A stretch of DNA of 64,000 bases, from contig NC_065574.1 in the NCBI RefSeq assembly GCF_937616625.2, positions 30,568,501-30,632,500 of the forward strand. Direction: 5' to 3'. This document shows, one piece after another, positions 12,303-22,937 of this stretch. The stretch comes from Mercurialis annua. Its lineage: Eukaryota; Streptophyta; Magnoliopsida; Malpighiales; Euphorbiaceae. The position numbers and the translations under genes are program-made. Under the pieces are notes generated by a model that had not been told where the DNA came from, did not search any database, and saw only the letters and a program-made list of their open reading frames with translations. How positions within the stretch are numbered: the first letter of the stretch is position 1; every line of letters begins with the position of its first letter.

Positions 12303-13339
12303 CTAGTACTCTTTAGAGATAGGGTTTGTTTTTAGTTATTATTTATACCTTGTTTAGACTCATCGGCCGTTCATGCTTCGTAGACGCAACAGGATTAGAT
12401 TGCTTGCCAGGTTATCACGTGGATTAGCAAGCAGTAAGTTTATATCTCAATTTACCGCTTTATTAAGTAAACTATATATTTTGTGTGTATATTGTATAAA
12501 TATCTTTCGAATTGTTTTTCAACATTATGGATTTGATTTTGAACGGGCTACTCAATGGAAATCATCGGGACTGCGTGCACACCGGTATTAATGATCATAT
12601 GGTATTGTGGTAGGTTAGAGATACGTCTCACCTTAGTGAGGGCGCCGATGGAAGATACGTCTCCTCGGACTCACATATTTATTAGGTGACAATCGGGGAT
12701 CAGTTATACAGATACATCTAACCAACATGACAAATGGATTTAGAATTGTGGTTTAGGGTTTCGATGATTATCCATAATGAATAATTGTTTTATTATTATT
12801 TTAAAGGTTTTCTAACTTAATAAATGTAAATGGTTATGTGAACTCATCTCAGTATATCTGACCCCGTTGTTTTCCAAAATTTTCCAGGTTTATGATTTGA
12901 GCGTTTGGTTGATCCTTGTTTCTTCATTCTTCTTAGGTTTTTTTTTTCAGAATAAATAGTCAAACTGTTTTAATCTCTTAAACCACAGTAGTAGTACTAG
13001 ATTGTTTTCTGTCTTAGACTTTTTGTTATGTTTTAAACTATTTTGTTGAGTGATCCAACTGTTATTTTATTTCTATTGGCATGTACTCTGTTTATGGTAT
13101 TTCTATATATTGCCATACTTTTGGAGTTTTTAATTCAAGAAAAGCATACTTTGAATATGTGTTGCTTTTATATATTGCTAGACTAGGCTGAAGTCTCGGT
13201 TGCCCCGAGCATGTGGTTTTATACAGTTACATTGTTTTAAATGTATATTGTTGGTTATGCGAAAGGCTAGCTATGGGTTTTGGTACAATCATACCCATAC
13301 CCTAGCGCTGGTCGCGATCTATGAAAATGGGTCGTGACA
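12303..13339 (+). mobile_element. 3' part of an older LTR, entered by element X
   Basis: Resumes at CTAGTACTC directly after the element X LTR and ends GGGTCGTGACA at 13,339. The TAGCGCTGGTCGCGA end block is present. Its triple-motif slot (12,610-12,730) uses GAGATACGTCTCACC-like units instead of the element X type. The stem-loop at 12,551-12,569 has one mismatch. Copy B equivalent: 38,519-39,564. Confidence 0.8.
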
Positions 13340-13594
13340 AAGTTGATATGAGAGCTTTTGTTTCAAACCAAGGCTTTTTATATGTTATGTGTTTATTTTT
13401 TTGGCATGATAAGTGGTTAATGAATCCTAAGAACTAATACAGAATTAGGATTCGAGTCATGTCTTTGAAACGTCATCTTTTGTTTTCAAAATTTTCTGCG
13501 TACTCCTATAGGAATGTCAGGAGTGAGTTGTGTGATTTAACTGATATATGCATGTATAAGTTGTTGTTTTCACTTGGGTGATCACTTGTACGCA
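13340..13594 (+). mobile_element. Decayed primer-binding site and 5' internal leader
   Basis: Directly after the LTR end comes AAGTTGATATGAGAGC. This is a two-change version of TTGGTATCAGAGC, the complement of the 3' end of plant initiator tRNA-Met used as primer site by many Ty1 and Ty3 elements. The following 240 bases match the leader seen after intact primer sites at 46,447 (minus) and 51,509 (plus). It then stops at a junction with a minus-strand LTR. Confidence 0.7.
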
Positions 13595-13871
13595 CTCAAA
13601 TTATAAGCCTGGAAAATTGGGAAAACAACATGGTCAGATATACTAAGATGAGTTCATAATGCTATTTACATTTATTAAGTTTAAAATCCTTAAAACAAAT
13701 CATTTTACACTAATATACTTAAGATTATTGAAATACAGTATTGAAATGATACCAGCGTAAGTATGACGTATCATGCTGAACCCAGTGTGGACGGGAACAA
13801 ATCCTCGTCATATACCAGCGTAAGCAAGATATTATTATGCCGATCCCAGAGTACTTACCGGTGCACACAGT

Positions 13872-13891
13872 CTCGATACAATCCTATCGAG
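13872..13891 (-). other. Conserved LTR stem-loop, stem type CTCGATA
   Basis: CTCGATA-CAATCC-TATCGAG, perfect 7-bp stem with a 6-base loop, in the 3' LTR of element A. Identical stems occur at 40,096-40,115 (copy B 3' LTR) and 47,155-47,174 (copy B 5' LTR). Confidence 0.8.
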
Positions 13892-14837
13892 TAGCTTGTC
13901 CAATCCAAATCCATAATCGGTTAAAACAGTTCGAAACAGTTTATATACTAAAATAATTGTGGTGCTTAATAAAGCGGTAAATAACACTACAAACTCACTG
14001 CTTGCGTATCCACGTGAATCTTGGCAAATAGCCTAAACCAGCTCCGACTCCAAAGCACGAACAGTCGACGAGTCTAGAAACAAAGCTTAAGTTAAAAACA
14101 AATCATCCCCTAATAATAAGAATACTAGACACCACATAGGACTAGCATCTCAAACCACAACCAAGGTATAAGCCCAAGCACAACATCCGTACAAATACAT
14201 TCCATATTCAAATTAATACCAGACTCGAACAATTGTTTAAGCATAATTGAGTTCCCGTTAAAAATATAATCCGGAATACTTATATAACTTAGTTTAAAAC
14301 TTTGAAACCAAGTAAAAATCCCAGAGTTGTGAATTTGCCTTCAAGCTTAATCTCACATGTCGGACGACCCAAGTCTAACCCGACCCAATTATATGACAGA
14401 GTAATAGCCAATGTTAAATCTAAAACTTTTAAACCAAAACATTATTCATTTGAAAACCATGCAACTCAATATAGCTTAACAACAAGGCAACACTTATACA
14501 ATATGCTCAAAACTAGCCCTAGTTGGCCAAACCACCCAGAGTAGACACCAGCATGCCAAATCACTTAAAATGATTCCAACAACATGTATACATATCTAAA
14601 GCATAAGCTCATATATGAACCAATTAATCAAACCAACAATCATTCATCGCATAGAATTTCTAATCTTATAATCAACAAACATGAAACGTTTGCCCAACAA
14701 GTTTAAACAATACCAACATACCAAAGTCATACAAACAACCCCAAAAATGTTTATGGGCAGCAATAATATCCTCAAACAATAACAACAACAAACCAATGTA
14801 TAATTAAGTATTTTAAACCAACAATCCAACCATAGGT

Positions 14838-14892
14838 TCAACTTCGAAGTTCTGATGGGATCCAGTGCATTAGTGCTGGTATAATCGCACCC
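14838..14892 (-). pseudogene. Truncated 5S rRNA gene (5' half only), copy A unit 1
   Basis: Holds only about the first 55 nucleotides of a plant 5S rRNA gene on the minus strand (GGGTGCGATTATACCAGCAC ... GAACTTCGAAGTT). It then passes directly into LTR-body sequence. This is the array edge. The same break at the same base is found in copy B at 41,064-41,117, so it predates the duplication. Confidence 0.85.
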
Positions 14893-15109
14893 GTCACACC
14901 TTGCACGATCATCGTAAATATCTGCTGCCTTGCAACTCATTCAACCAAAATAAAGACTATCTTTAAAAGTACATTTTGGTCCCTGAACATTTTCCATATT
15001 TCCCATTTTGTCCCTACATTGCAATTCATCGGTGCTCGTTACTCGTTCTGTCTATGTCTCGGCAATAATACTAAAAAATACAGGCGCGGACCGAAAAAAT
15101 GCAAAAAAC

Positions 15110-15227
15110 AGGTGCAACACGAGGACTTCCTAGGAGGTCACCCATCCTAGTACTGCTCTCGCCCAAGCACGTTTAGCTTGGGAGTTTTGATGGGATCCGG
15201 TGCATTAGTGCTGGTATGATCGCATCC
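15110..15227 (-). rRNA. 5S rRNA gene, copy A unit 2
   Basis: About 118-nt gene on the minus strand that follows the plant 5S rRNA consensus from GGATGCGATCATACCAGCAC to GTCCTCGTGTTGCACC. A TATATA motif sits 24-30 bp before the start, as in plant 5S promoters. Changes from the usual plant sequence include AAACGTGC where most plants have AAGCGTGC in the A-box region (shared by all units here) and CTCCCAAGCTAAACG near the middle. Function as a gene is uncertain. Confidence 0.85.
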
Positions 15228-15458
15228 TTCACACCCTGCAAGATCATCGTATATATCTGCTGCCTTGCAACTCATTCAACCAAAATAATAACTATCATTA
15301 AAAGTACGTTTTTGTCCCTGAAATTTTTCCATATTTCCCGTTCTGTCCCTGCGTTGCAATTCATCGGTGCTCGTTACTCGTTACTCGTTCTGTTTATGTT
15401 TCGGCAATGATAATAATAATAAAAAAATACAGGCGCGGACCGCAAAAAAGGAAAAGAG

Positions 15459-15576
15459 GGGTGCAACACGAGGACTTCCCAAGAGGTCACCAATACTAGT
15501 ACTGCTCTCACCCAAGCACGTTTAACTTCAGAGCTCTGATGGGATCCGGTGCCTTAGTGCTAGTATGATCGCACAC
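15459..15576 (-). rRNA. 5S rRNA gene, copy A unit 3
   Basis: Full-length minus-strand 5S unit 349 bp from the previous one, with an upstream TATATA and a T-rich stretch after the 3' end. It has several substitutions (start GTGTGCGATCATACTAGCAC, CACTAAGGCACC, TTGGTGACC). It is probably a decayed copy. Confidence 0.8.
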
Positions 15577-15802
15577 GTCGCACCTTGCACGATCATCATA
15601 TATATCTGCTGCCTTGCAACTCATTCAACCAAAATAAAAACTATCTTTAAAAGCACGTTTTGGTCCCTAAACGTTTTCCATATTTCCCATTTAGCCCTAC
15701 ATTGCAATTCATCGGTGCTCGTTACTCGTTACTCGTTCCGTTTATGTCTCGGCAATAATAATAATAAAAAATGCAGGGGCGGACAACAAAAATGCAAAAA
15801 AG

Positions 15803-15920
15803 GGGTGGAAGAAGAGGACTTCCTAGGAGGTCACCCATCTTAGTACTGCTCTCGCCCAAGCACGTTTAACTTCGGAGTTTTGATGGGATACGGTGCATTT
15901 ATGCTGGTATAATCGCACCC
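15803..15920 (-). rRNA. 5S rRNA gene, copy A unit 4 (most decayed)
   Basis: Full-length minus-strand 5S unit, 344 bp after unit 3. Its 3' end reads TCTTCTTCCACCCC instead of CTCGTGTTGCACCCC, so it cannot form the normal helix I. TATATA is present upstream. It is the unit closest to the LTR TATA box. Confidence 0.78.
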
Positions 15921-16174
15921 GTCGTACCTTTCACGATCATCATATATATCTGCTGCCTTACAACTGATTCAACCAAAATAACAACAATCTTCATAAGCAC
16001 GTTTTGGTCCCTTAACGTTTTCCATATTTCCCGTTTAGTCCCTGCATTGCAATTTATCAGTGCTCGTTACTTGTTACTCGTTCTATTTATTTCTCGGTGA
16101 TGATATGTAAAACTAAAAAACCATATGCGAATACTTGATACCTTTCAAAATCAAAACGTTACTCGTTACTCGTT

Positions 16175-16183
16175 CTATTTATA
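16175..16183 (-). promoter_or_regulatory. LTR TATA box
   Basis: TATAAATAG on the minus strand, followed by AACGAGTAACGAGTAACG. The same string recurs as ATAAAYAGAACGAGTAACG in each 5S spacer downstream. Copy B: 42,737-42,745. The position (upstream of the leader, downstream of the dyad cassette) matches TATA boxes in other LTRs here. Confidence 0.6.
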
Positions 16184-16189
16184 GGCCCC

Positions 16190-16345
16190 AAAGTGAAAAA
16201 AAACGACAGGCGCATTGCGAGGCGCGATGGCCAAACGCGCCTGCCGTCGTGCCTTTTGAAAAGACACAAAACACCCCGCGGCGCGTTGCGAGGCGCGATG
16301 GCCCAATGTGCCCTCCAATGTGCTCCGGTTCTGATCCAACGGTGA
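16190..16345 (-). repeat. GC-rich dyad cassette of the array-bearing LTR
   Basis: Two copies of GCGAGGCGCGATGGCC within about 80 bp, with GGCGCG/CGCGCC arms around ATGGCC. The short block is far richer in CpG than its AT-rich surroundings. It lies just upstream of TATAAATAG at 16,175-16,183 (minus). Copy B: 42,775-42,900. Confidence 0.7.
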
Positions 16346-17237
16346 ACTCTTTCTCGTGCACAGCATATTCAAAAATGAGCACGATCCAACGGTGCAATTG
16401 GGAGATATGGATGTTTTATCAAGACATGTCAGATTCAGAAGGTACACGAACACACTATTGATTATAAACCTGATACAAATCAAATCGCTGTCGAAAATCA
16501 CACGGCACATGTGACCCATACAAGATACAACTCAAACCCCAAGCATAGTATCACACTTGCTAAGTCCATCATTAACAATCCAAAACTAAGTCGGAAAAAC
16601 AACAAAACCATGACAAAAAAACGCGGGATATTACAATCTCCCCAACTTATATAAAATTCGTCCTCGAATTTAACGTAACACAACCCACGTAAAACATATG
16701 ATACAACTGTATGTTGTCTGAAAAAAACACACGTAACAAACGTGAAAACACATAATATGACACCCAAAGTAATCAACGAAAACAATTATAACAATTCTGC
16801 ATAATGAACTCTATCTCCCAAGTAACCAACCTAAACTGTAACCATAGGAATTCCGTGTTTAACGATCTATGCACTTGCATAATAAAAAAACTCAACAGGT
16901 TGTTCTTAGAACAATAACTAAAAATCACGACTTTCATAAACCGAACAATCTTAAAAGGTCATAAAAGCCTTAATGCTAACTTACACTTAACATAAAATGA
17001 TAACGCCATTTCTAGGTGAAACCAAACGAACGAATACAAATTCTCCTGCATAAAGTTCGACTGAAATACTTGGGATAAATAAGAACGAACTCGAATCTCC
17101 ATATAAAGCTCGACTGAAATACTTAGGATAAATAAGAACGAGCCTCGAATTTCTTTCAATGATAACTCTAATCAAAATTTCAACCCAGAGAAAGTTAACA
17201 CAAGACAAAACACTCCGAAAATATATGGGGTATTACA

Positions 17238-20200
17238 TTCTCCCCAACCTAAGAAAAATTCAACCTCGAATTTAAAATAAGAAACTGATTCGCAGTTTAA
17301 ACGGTCACAACACACATATTGTGCAAAATTCCGATTCTAACAACTTGGTGCTCCAACGACCACTCCATCAACACAAATGTGAACAATCAAAAATTATCCA
17401 ACGAAGTTGGTTTCCAAAACTAGCTTGAATCTTAAAATTTTTGAAACCCATATCATCAAAGTTCAAGAACAATCCTGAAGCTCAAATTCTAGTTCTTACA
17501 AAAACCACACTATATAATACCATTAACTTTGCGAATTATAAAACACAAAAACTCACACCGTTATTCAAAAGAAAATGTGAACTTACCTCATGGTAACGAA
17601 ATCTCCAGATTATAACAAACAATTTCAATCACAATGATTCCTTTAATCATCCCATAAGTAGTACATAACTTACACTTATAATAACCAAACCTCAAAATTG
17701 ATTAACACTTAAGTCAAAGATAATTCGAACATCCAAAATTATTCCACCAATATATGTAACCTCAAATCCTAACAATAGATCGCCTAGATCAAATTCACAA
17801 TTAACCCGGTCATTGGTTATATTCAAAGTCAGACTTATAGGAAAATAAAATTTCCAAAACACAAAAATTATATATTAATATTTTCCACTTCAAAAAAAAA
17901 ATGTTAACATCTTATACCTTCTTTTTATTTTCCAAAACAAAATGCTTCTACTGTTGGAAAACCTCCAGTTTATAAACACCTCCATTTTTAAAATATTTGT
18001 ATTTGAATTCACCGTTACACCATACTTTTAAATAAACGTACAAATTTATGAAATCGTTCAACTCACAAGTATATTTTTTTTTTAAATTAACCTTTATAAA
18101 TTTCCTCACTTTCTCAAAAAGGAAAAATCTGCAAATAAGAATCTCTTCGTTTACAAATAATTTTACATCGATATATCAAAACTGTTTGGACATAAATCGA
18201 ATTTGTAAACAAAATTTATTTAAAATTTTAAGTGTAAATACACACGTGGAGCATAACCAAATTTCTCAATCCAACACTATCTCAAGTCATAAACCGTTAG
18301 CTAACACAAATCCTCCCAATCAAAATTTAACATTTTACCGCACTTACCCCAACTATATCTTGAGTGCAACCTTATATTCATAGCTATAATTTATGAAACA
18401 CAAATACTCTAACAATATAAAACCAACCATTACAATGCAACTGTCCTTAATTCACTACAACCATCACAGAGTATTTGTCTAGCTACCTTTCAGTAAAAAT
18501 TTCAAAACCAATTGAAATCCATCCTCTTTATAATTACATTTATCACATAGTGACTGGCGATTTTGTTTCAATTTTTTTTTCTTAAAAGACTTTACTGATA
18601 AAATCCACTTTACATAATTGTGCGCCAGGGTGATGATACCTCTCATTCCCAAAGAGTTGCATCCAACTCTAATCATCTATATGCACGTGATGCATGTACT
18701 ATTATGAATGTATTAATTATTAATTTCTCTTTTATTTAGTGAACATACTCAATGCTCAATACAATTTCCTATTCGTGACATTCAAAATGCATATTCATGA
18801 TATATCTAGGCACAACTACGTGATAAAAACATTTCAAATACTTTCACAAATTTCATTTGAAATCAATTTCTCGATAAAACATCTGCTAGATGTTACACTC
18901 TGTGAGACGTGAACTCGATAGCCTCAAAATATCATTTCAAATTCCGTACTCTCACCTACCAAATCATATGATACTAATATAATAATTCAAACCGATAAAT
19001 CCTTCAACATCTCTCATGAATAAAATAATACTCTATTAAACTCCAAAACAAGATGAAACTTAACTTAAGGAAAACAATACATCACATATGCTTATACAAA
19101 AACTTACCATCAATTCCTGCATCACATCGTCCAACTTGATGAAAAGAACTAGCATTATAAGATACACCGATCTATCTCCTCGTTTAAGAATTTCCAAAAT
19201 ATATTGTTCCTTGATAGTCAAAAACCACCAACCGTTTCAAACAGCACATTACTCCTCTCGATATTGAAACCCAAAATATCTCGATACGTAAAAGAATATA
19301 CTAACACCAGTCTAACCTCAAACTAAAACTAAAGCAATACAGGCCTAAACAAAGTTTGACTCACAAATCAAAAGCCAACATCAAGGTTAAGTCAAAGAAC
19401 GCATGAAAGAAATTATCTCCCGTGCTACCCAGCACGACGAGATAAAATAAACTCAACCAACATATACCAAACAAACTTGCGAGGTATACAACGCAAATTA
19501 AAACAAAAATATTACGAATTCTACAAATAATAAACCACTCAAACATGCCATTAACCACAATTAATCCAAACTTATTTAAAGGAAAATACAAAGCATGCTA
19601 CAACACACTGCTATTCGTCGTAACAAGAACAACAAGTAATATGTCATCGATCAAAATACACATCGAAACTTATTTTGAATTATAAAGTCAACCACACCAG
19701 TTTTGAAGTTCTAGTTGAGCCTCACAGTTTTAAAATATTTGTTTTCCGGAAAACCTCCTTTGTAAATCATTTTTTTAAAAGTTTCCAAAGTATCTCAATC
19801 CAAAACAACTAGCGAGTTAGCCGAGTCATTACAACTACCCAGCTCAACTCCAAAATTTGGGTGACCAATGTCAAACCCAAAACAACCATTTATAAAACCT
19901 ACTCAAAACATTTGTAAATCTTGAAATGCCTTTAAATAAAATCTCAATCTTTTCTTAAAAATAGGAGCTCAACGTAATCCAAGCATCAAACATCAATTCA
20001 AAAATTCAAGTGAGAAAACCCTTTATCACAAACAACCATTCCGAGAAACGCATACTCTCGCGAAACATAATATACCAAAGCATATAACCAAAGAAACCTC
20101 AAATGTACACAAACCAAAACATGGTAAGACCATAAAAGTCATAATAAATTATCAAAGCCATATTCCATCATTTAAATAATATTATTTTTAAAATAATCGT

Positions 20201-20683
20201 TGGTCAATACCAAGTCAAATGTAAGATTCCAAAATGCGGGAAATTAATTTTACTTGCAAAGTAACCAAAAATAACATTTTTTTAAAAAAAGTATTAAATT
20301 CAGACTTCTCTTCCGATTCTCGTGTCAAAACACAAATTAAATCAAAATAATTTTCTCAATAAAACCATAAAACCAACGTGTGACCGAACGTGTAACCAAA
20401 AAACATGCTTAAAGATTTAAAATAAGAATCCTTTAAAAGCAAAACAAGGCCAACCCTAACAAATCCTCTTATGTGCCACCATATATAAGGCACAACAGTC
20501 CACAAAACATCACTTAAAGTATATCTCATATATGGCACAACAGCCAATAAAGCATCACCCAAAGTATATCTCATATATGGCACAACAGCCAACAAAGCAT
20601 CACCCGAAGTAAACACCATATAAGGCACAACAGGCCATAAAACATCAGCCAATGAATAAGCAATAAATACTCCAAAGTAAAGT
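17238..20683 (-). mobile_element. Non-coding internal region of LARD-type element A
   Basis: About 3.4 kb with no convincing open frame (small frames are at chance level for this AT-rich DNA). It matches 43,802-46,250 and, in opposite orientation, 51,508-54,818. The 3' end carries TTCGAGGTTGAATTTTTCTTAGG and AGGTTGGGGAGAA before the LTR. A conserved hairpin block lies at 18,629-18,650. Near 20,462-20,650 there are about four imperfect 60-bp repeats containing CATATATGGCACAACAGCC. Its primer site was lost with the deletion at 20,683. Confidence 0.7.
18629..18650 (-). other. Conserved internal hairpin block, element A
   Basis: Arms GGGAATGA and TCATCACC (sense) around GAGGTA. The stem has a G-T pair and one mismatch in this copy. 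It sits in a block GCAACTCTTTGG ... GGCGCACAATT that is also found in elements B, C and D. Confidence 0.6.
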
Positions 20684-21422
20684 ACCAGTGTCACGACCAA
20701 ATCTCAGGGCTGAGACCGACGCTAGGGAATGGGAGTGGTTGCTCTGAAACCCGTAGCAAGCCTAAAAACGTAATATAATTTTTCGAGAAACATAAACGTC
20801 ATGCATGACATACATAAACACGTGTCATGCAGAAGCACACATGCCAGGCATACATATCCTCTGGCAGTCACAATATAGATAACGCAGCAAGCGTAAAACG
20901 TTTAAAACTTTAAAATGTTAAAGTTATATTTACAGAAAACTATTACATACAAACTGACTAACAAAAGACTTATCTACTGCAGCTCTAAGAGTAAAGTACT
21001 ATTTCTTTATATACTCAAAAATACAGACTTCTGGAAGTAGGATAGAAGTCCGTTGCTTCAAAGCGTCTTTATCCTGAAAGGAAATCTGTGAGGGGTCAGT
21101 ATATTGGGATATACTGAGTGAGTTCATACATTTACTAATAAGTATTCAAATAAAATCATAAACGATACTTAATCGTATGCAGCCAAGTACAGGATCCGAT
21201 TGAAACCTTAATCCTCAAACATACTGATAATTGATCGATCAATCCAATCATAAATATCAATTGCGAGTCCAACTCGCTGGTGGCCCAGCCACTAGATACG
21301 GGGACTCCAGACTACACCGTAGCCGAGTGCTCTCTCGTATCAAAATCATAAACCCAATCGTAAATGTCATATTCATCATCAGCTCCCAGCTGAATTATAT
21401 CAAAAACTAGTGATCACACAGT

Positions 21423-21441
21423 CCTATTGTCGCCCAATAGG
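21423..21441 (-). other. Conserved LTR stem-loop, stem type CCTATTG
   Basis: CCTATTG-TCGCC-CAATAGG, perfect 7-bp stem at the same relative place as the stem-loops of group-1 LTRs. The same stem with another loop occurs in element D (56,345-56,363 and 63,328-63,346). Confidence 0.8.
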
Positions 21442-21970
21442 TAGCACGTTCCATCGGATCAATACTGGTTTCAAATCAAGCATATGCAATTCGTATAAAA
21501 GTTTCACATATAAAACATGCAGTTCAATTAATAAGCAATATAAAATAATTGCTTAAATAAATACTTTAAAAGCAAATCATATAAACTCACAGAAAACGCT
21601 TATCCAAAAATACGTCGGGGCTTTAGAACGTCAAGCTTCCCGAACTATTGGTCCAGCTGCTTCTTGCCTCGCCGGATCTAAAACAATTTTAAAACATTTG
21701 ACTTGTATTAGAATCCTATTCTAAGATTGAGTCTAGACTCAAGACTCGACACATTTCACTTTCATTAGTCGTCGTGCTTCTCACGTATACTCCGATAAAC
21801 GGTATCAACCTCGTTTATGGATCGTATAACATTTCTAATTAAATTCGCATTTAACCCCGTTAGGTTAACCATAACGCTAATCGATCATTTACTATTTGAT
21901 TTCCAATTCTCGGTATGTGCGTATAACAAACGGGTGTCCAATTAATTCAATCGGGTACGAAGATCGGGGA

Positions 21971-22155
21971 GGTGCACGTTCGTGTAGGTGGGTACACGGT
22001 CGTGTACCTTGATGGTACACGTTCGTGTACCTTGGTACACGGTCGTGTACCATATGTTGGTACACGTTCGTGTACCTTGGTACACATTCGTGTACCATTG
22101 ATGGTACACGTTCGTGTACCACAAGCACACGATCGTGTACTGTCGTGCACGATCC
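21971..22155 (-). repeat. Dyad cassette (GTACACG-NN-CGTGTAC type)
   Basis: Six 18-bp dyads of the form GGTACAC-GNTC-GTGTACC at 21,991-22,008, 22,014-22,031, 22,034-22,051, 22,059-22,076, 22,079-22,096 and 22,103-22,120, plus variants on both sides. The central bases alternate (GT, TT, GT, TT, AT, TT) while the arms stay fixed. Spacers are 2 to 7 bases. Several small frames across it (21,892-22,308) only translate the repeat. Confidence 0.93.
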
Positions 22156-22937
22156 CCCGGAATCGATTTCCGGGGTTTCCGACCTGCTATATACGTAAAA
22201 ACGCTCCAAACTCAACCAAAATGCGTATTCTAAGCTCAAAACACTATATATTAATCCTAAACTCGATAAAACGATAAAATCGTTTCGTGGCCTAAAACTT
22301 TGAATCAATATAACTCAAAATATATTCGTTTAAACGATAAAACGTCAAGCTTACCGTGATTACCCGTCGAAATACGATCGTTTGGAGTTATAGAACGTCA
22401 GAAACGGACGAGAAACGGAATCGAACGACGGATCGATCGGAAACGAGCGAGAGAAAACGAAAGAGAAAGAAAAGAGTCTGATAGCAATATGGATCCTTCC
22501 TTATAAAGGAAATGTTATATATATAACGGCTAATTTGCATTTTGGTCCTTGAAACTTTTCAAATGTTTCAATTTAATCCAAAACTTATTCAATAAATCTT
22601 TCTATTAATTCAAATACGTATTATTTATCTCCGAATAAATAATACTAACTTAAAATATATATTTCCATCGGAAGTCCTCAAATTTCTATTTTCGGGGCTG
22701 AATTGGCTAATTTGCACTTTAGCCCCTAAACTTTTCAAAATTTACAATTTAGCCCCAAAATACCTCCACATCCAAATTTTCAAAATTAACTCCTTAAATT
22801 CCGCTAATTGACTCATTACATTTTTATTCTGAATTTCCGATATAATTAAATTAAATTCTCCTTAATTTAATTTATCGGAAATCACGACACGTGGCACGAC
22901 TTAATTACCTTAAAATATTTTGGGGTATTACAACCAG

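Larger units (their letters stand above)
13595..17237 (-). mobile_element. 3' LTR of LARD-type element A, carrying a 5S rRNA array
   Basis: Minus-strand LTR starting TGTAATACCCC at 17,237, just after a polypurine-like AGGTTGGGGAGAA. Reading along its sense strand: about 600 bp, then a fossil polypurine/LTR-start junction at 16,635, a dyad cassette (16,190-16,345), TATAAATAG (16,175-16,183), a tandem 5S array (16,140-14,840), then LTR body with the stem-loop (13,872-13,891) and triple-motif slot (13,740-13,860). The 3' terminus is missing: it is truncated at 13,595. That the pieces flanking the array form one LTR is inferred from order and orientation. Confidence 0.65.
20689..22932 (-). mobile_element. 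Group-2 solo LTR with perfect TSD
   Basis: On the minus strand it starts TGTAATACCCCAAAATATT at 22,932 and ends GTCGTGACA at 20,689. The target duplication ACCAG is identical at 20,684-20,688 and 22,933-22,937. Length is 2,244 bp. End block ATTCCCTAGCGTCGG and the GGACTCCAGACTACACCG segment show it belongs with the LTRs of element D. Yet its dyad cassette is a different sequence. It is absent from copy B, so it inserted after the duplication (or B lost it). Confidence 0.95.

Noticed and set aside
16135..16519. Frames of about 110 codons on both strands beside the 5S array
   Set aside because: They cover the GC-rich dyad cassette, where stops are rare by composition, and are not kept in copy B.
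18048..18383. 111-codon frame in the element A internal region
   Set aside because: Copy B and element C do not preserve it; residue content is typical of random AT-rich DNA.
21971..22155. CRISPR-like array of regular palindromic repeats
   Set aside because: The spacing between repeats is 2-7 bases, there are no unique spacers, and the context is a plant LTR.
21892..22308. Overlapping frames on both strands with repeated residues
   Set aside because: They only read through the GTACACG-NN-CGTGTAC dyads of a solo LTR, with no start context or conserved domain.
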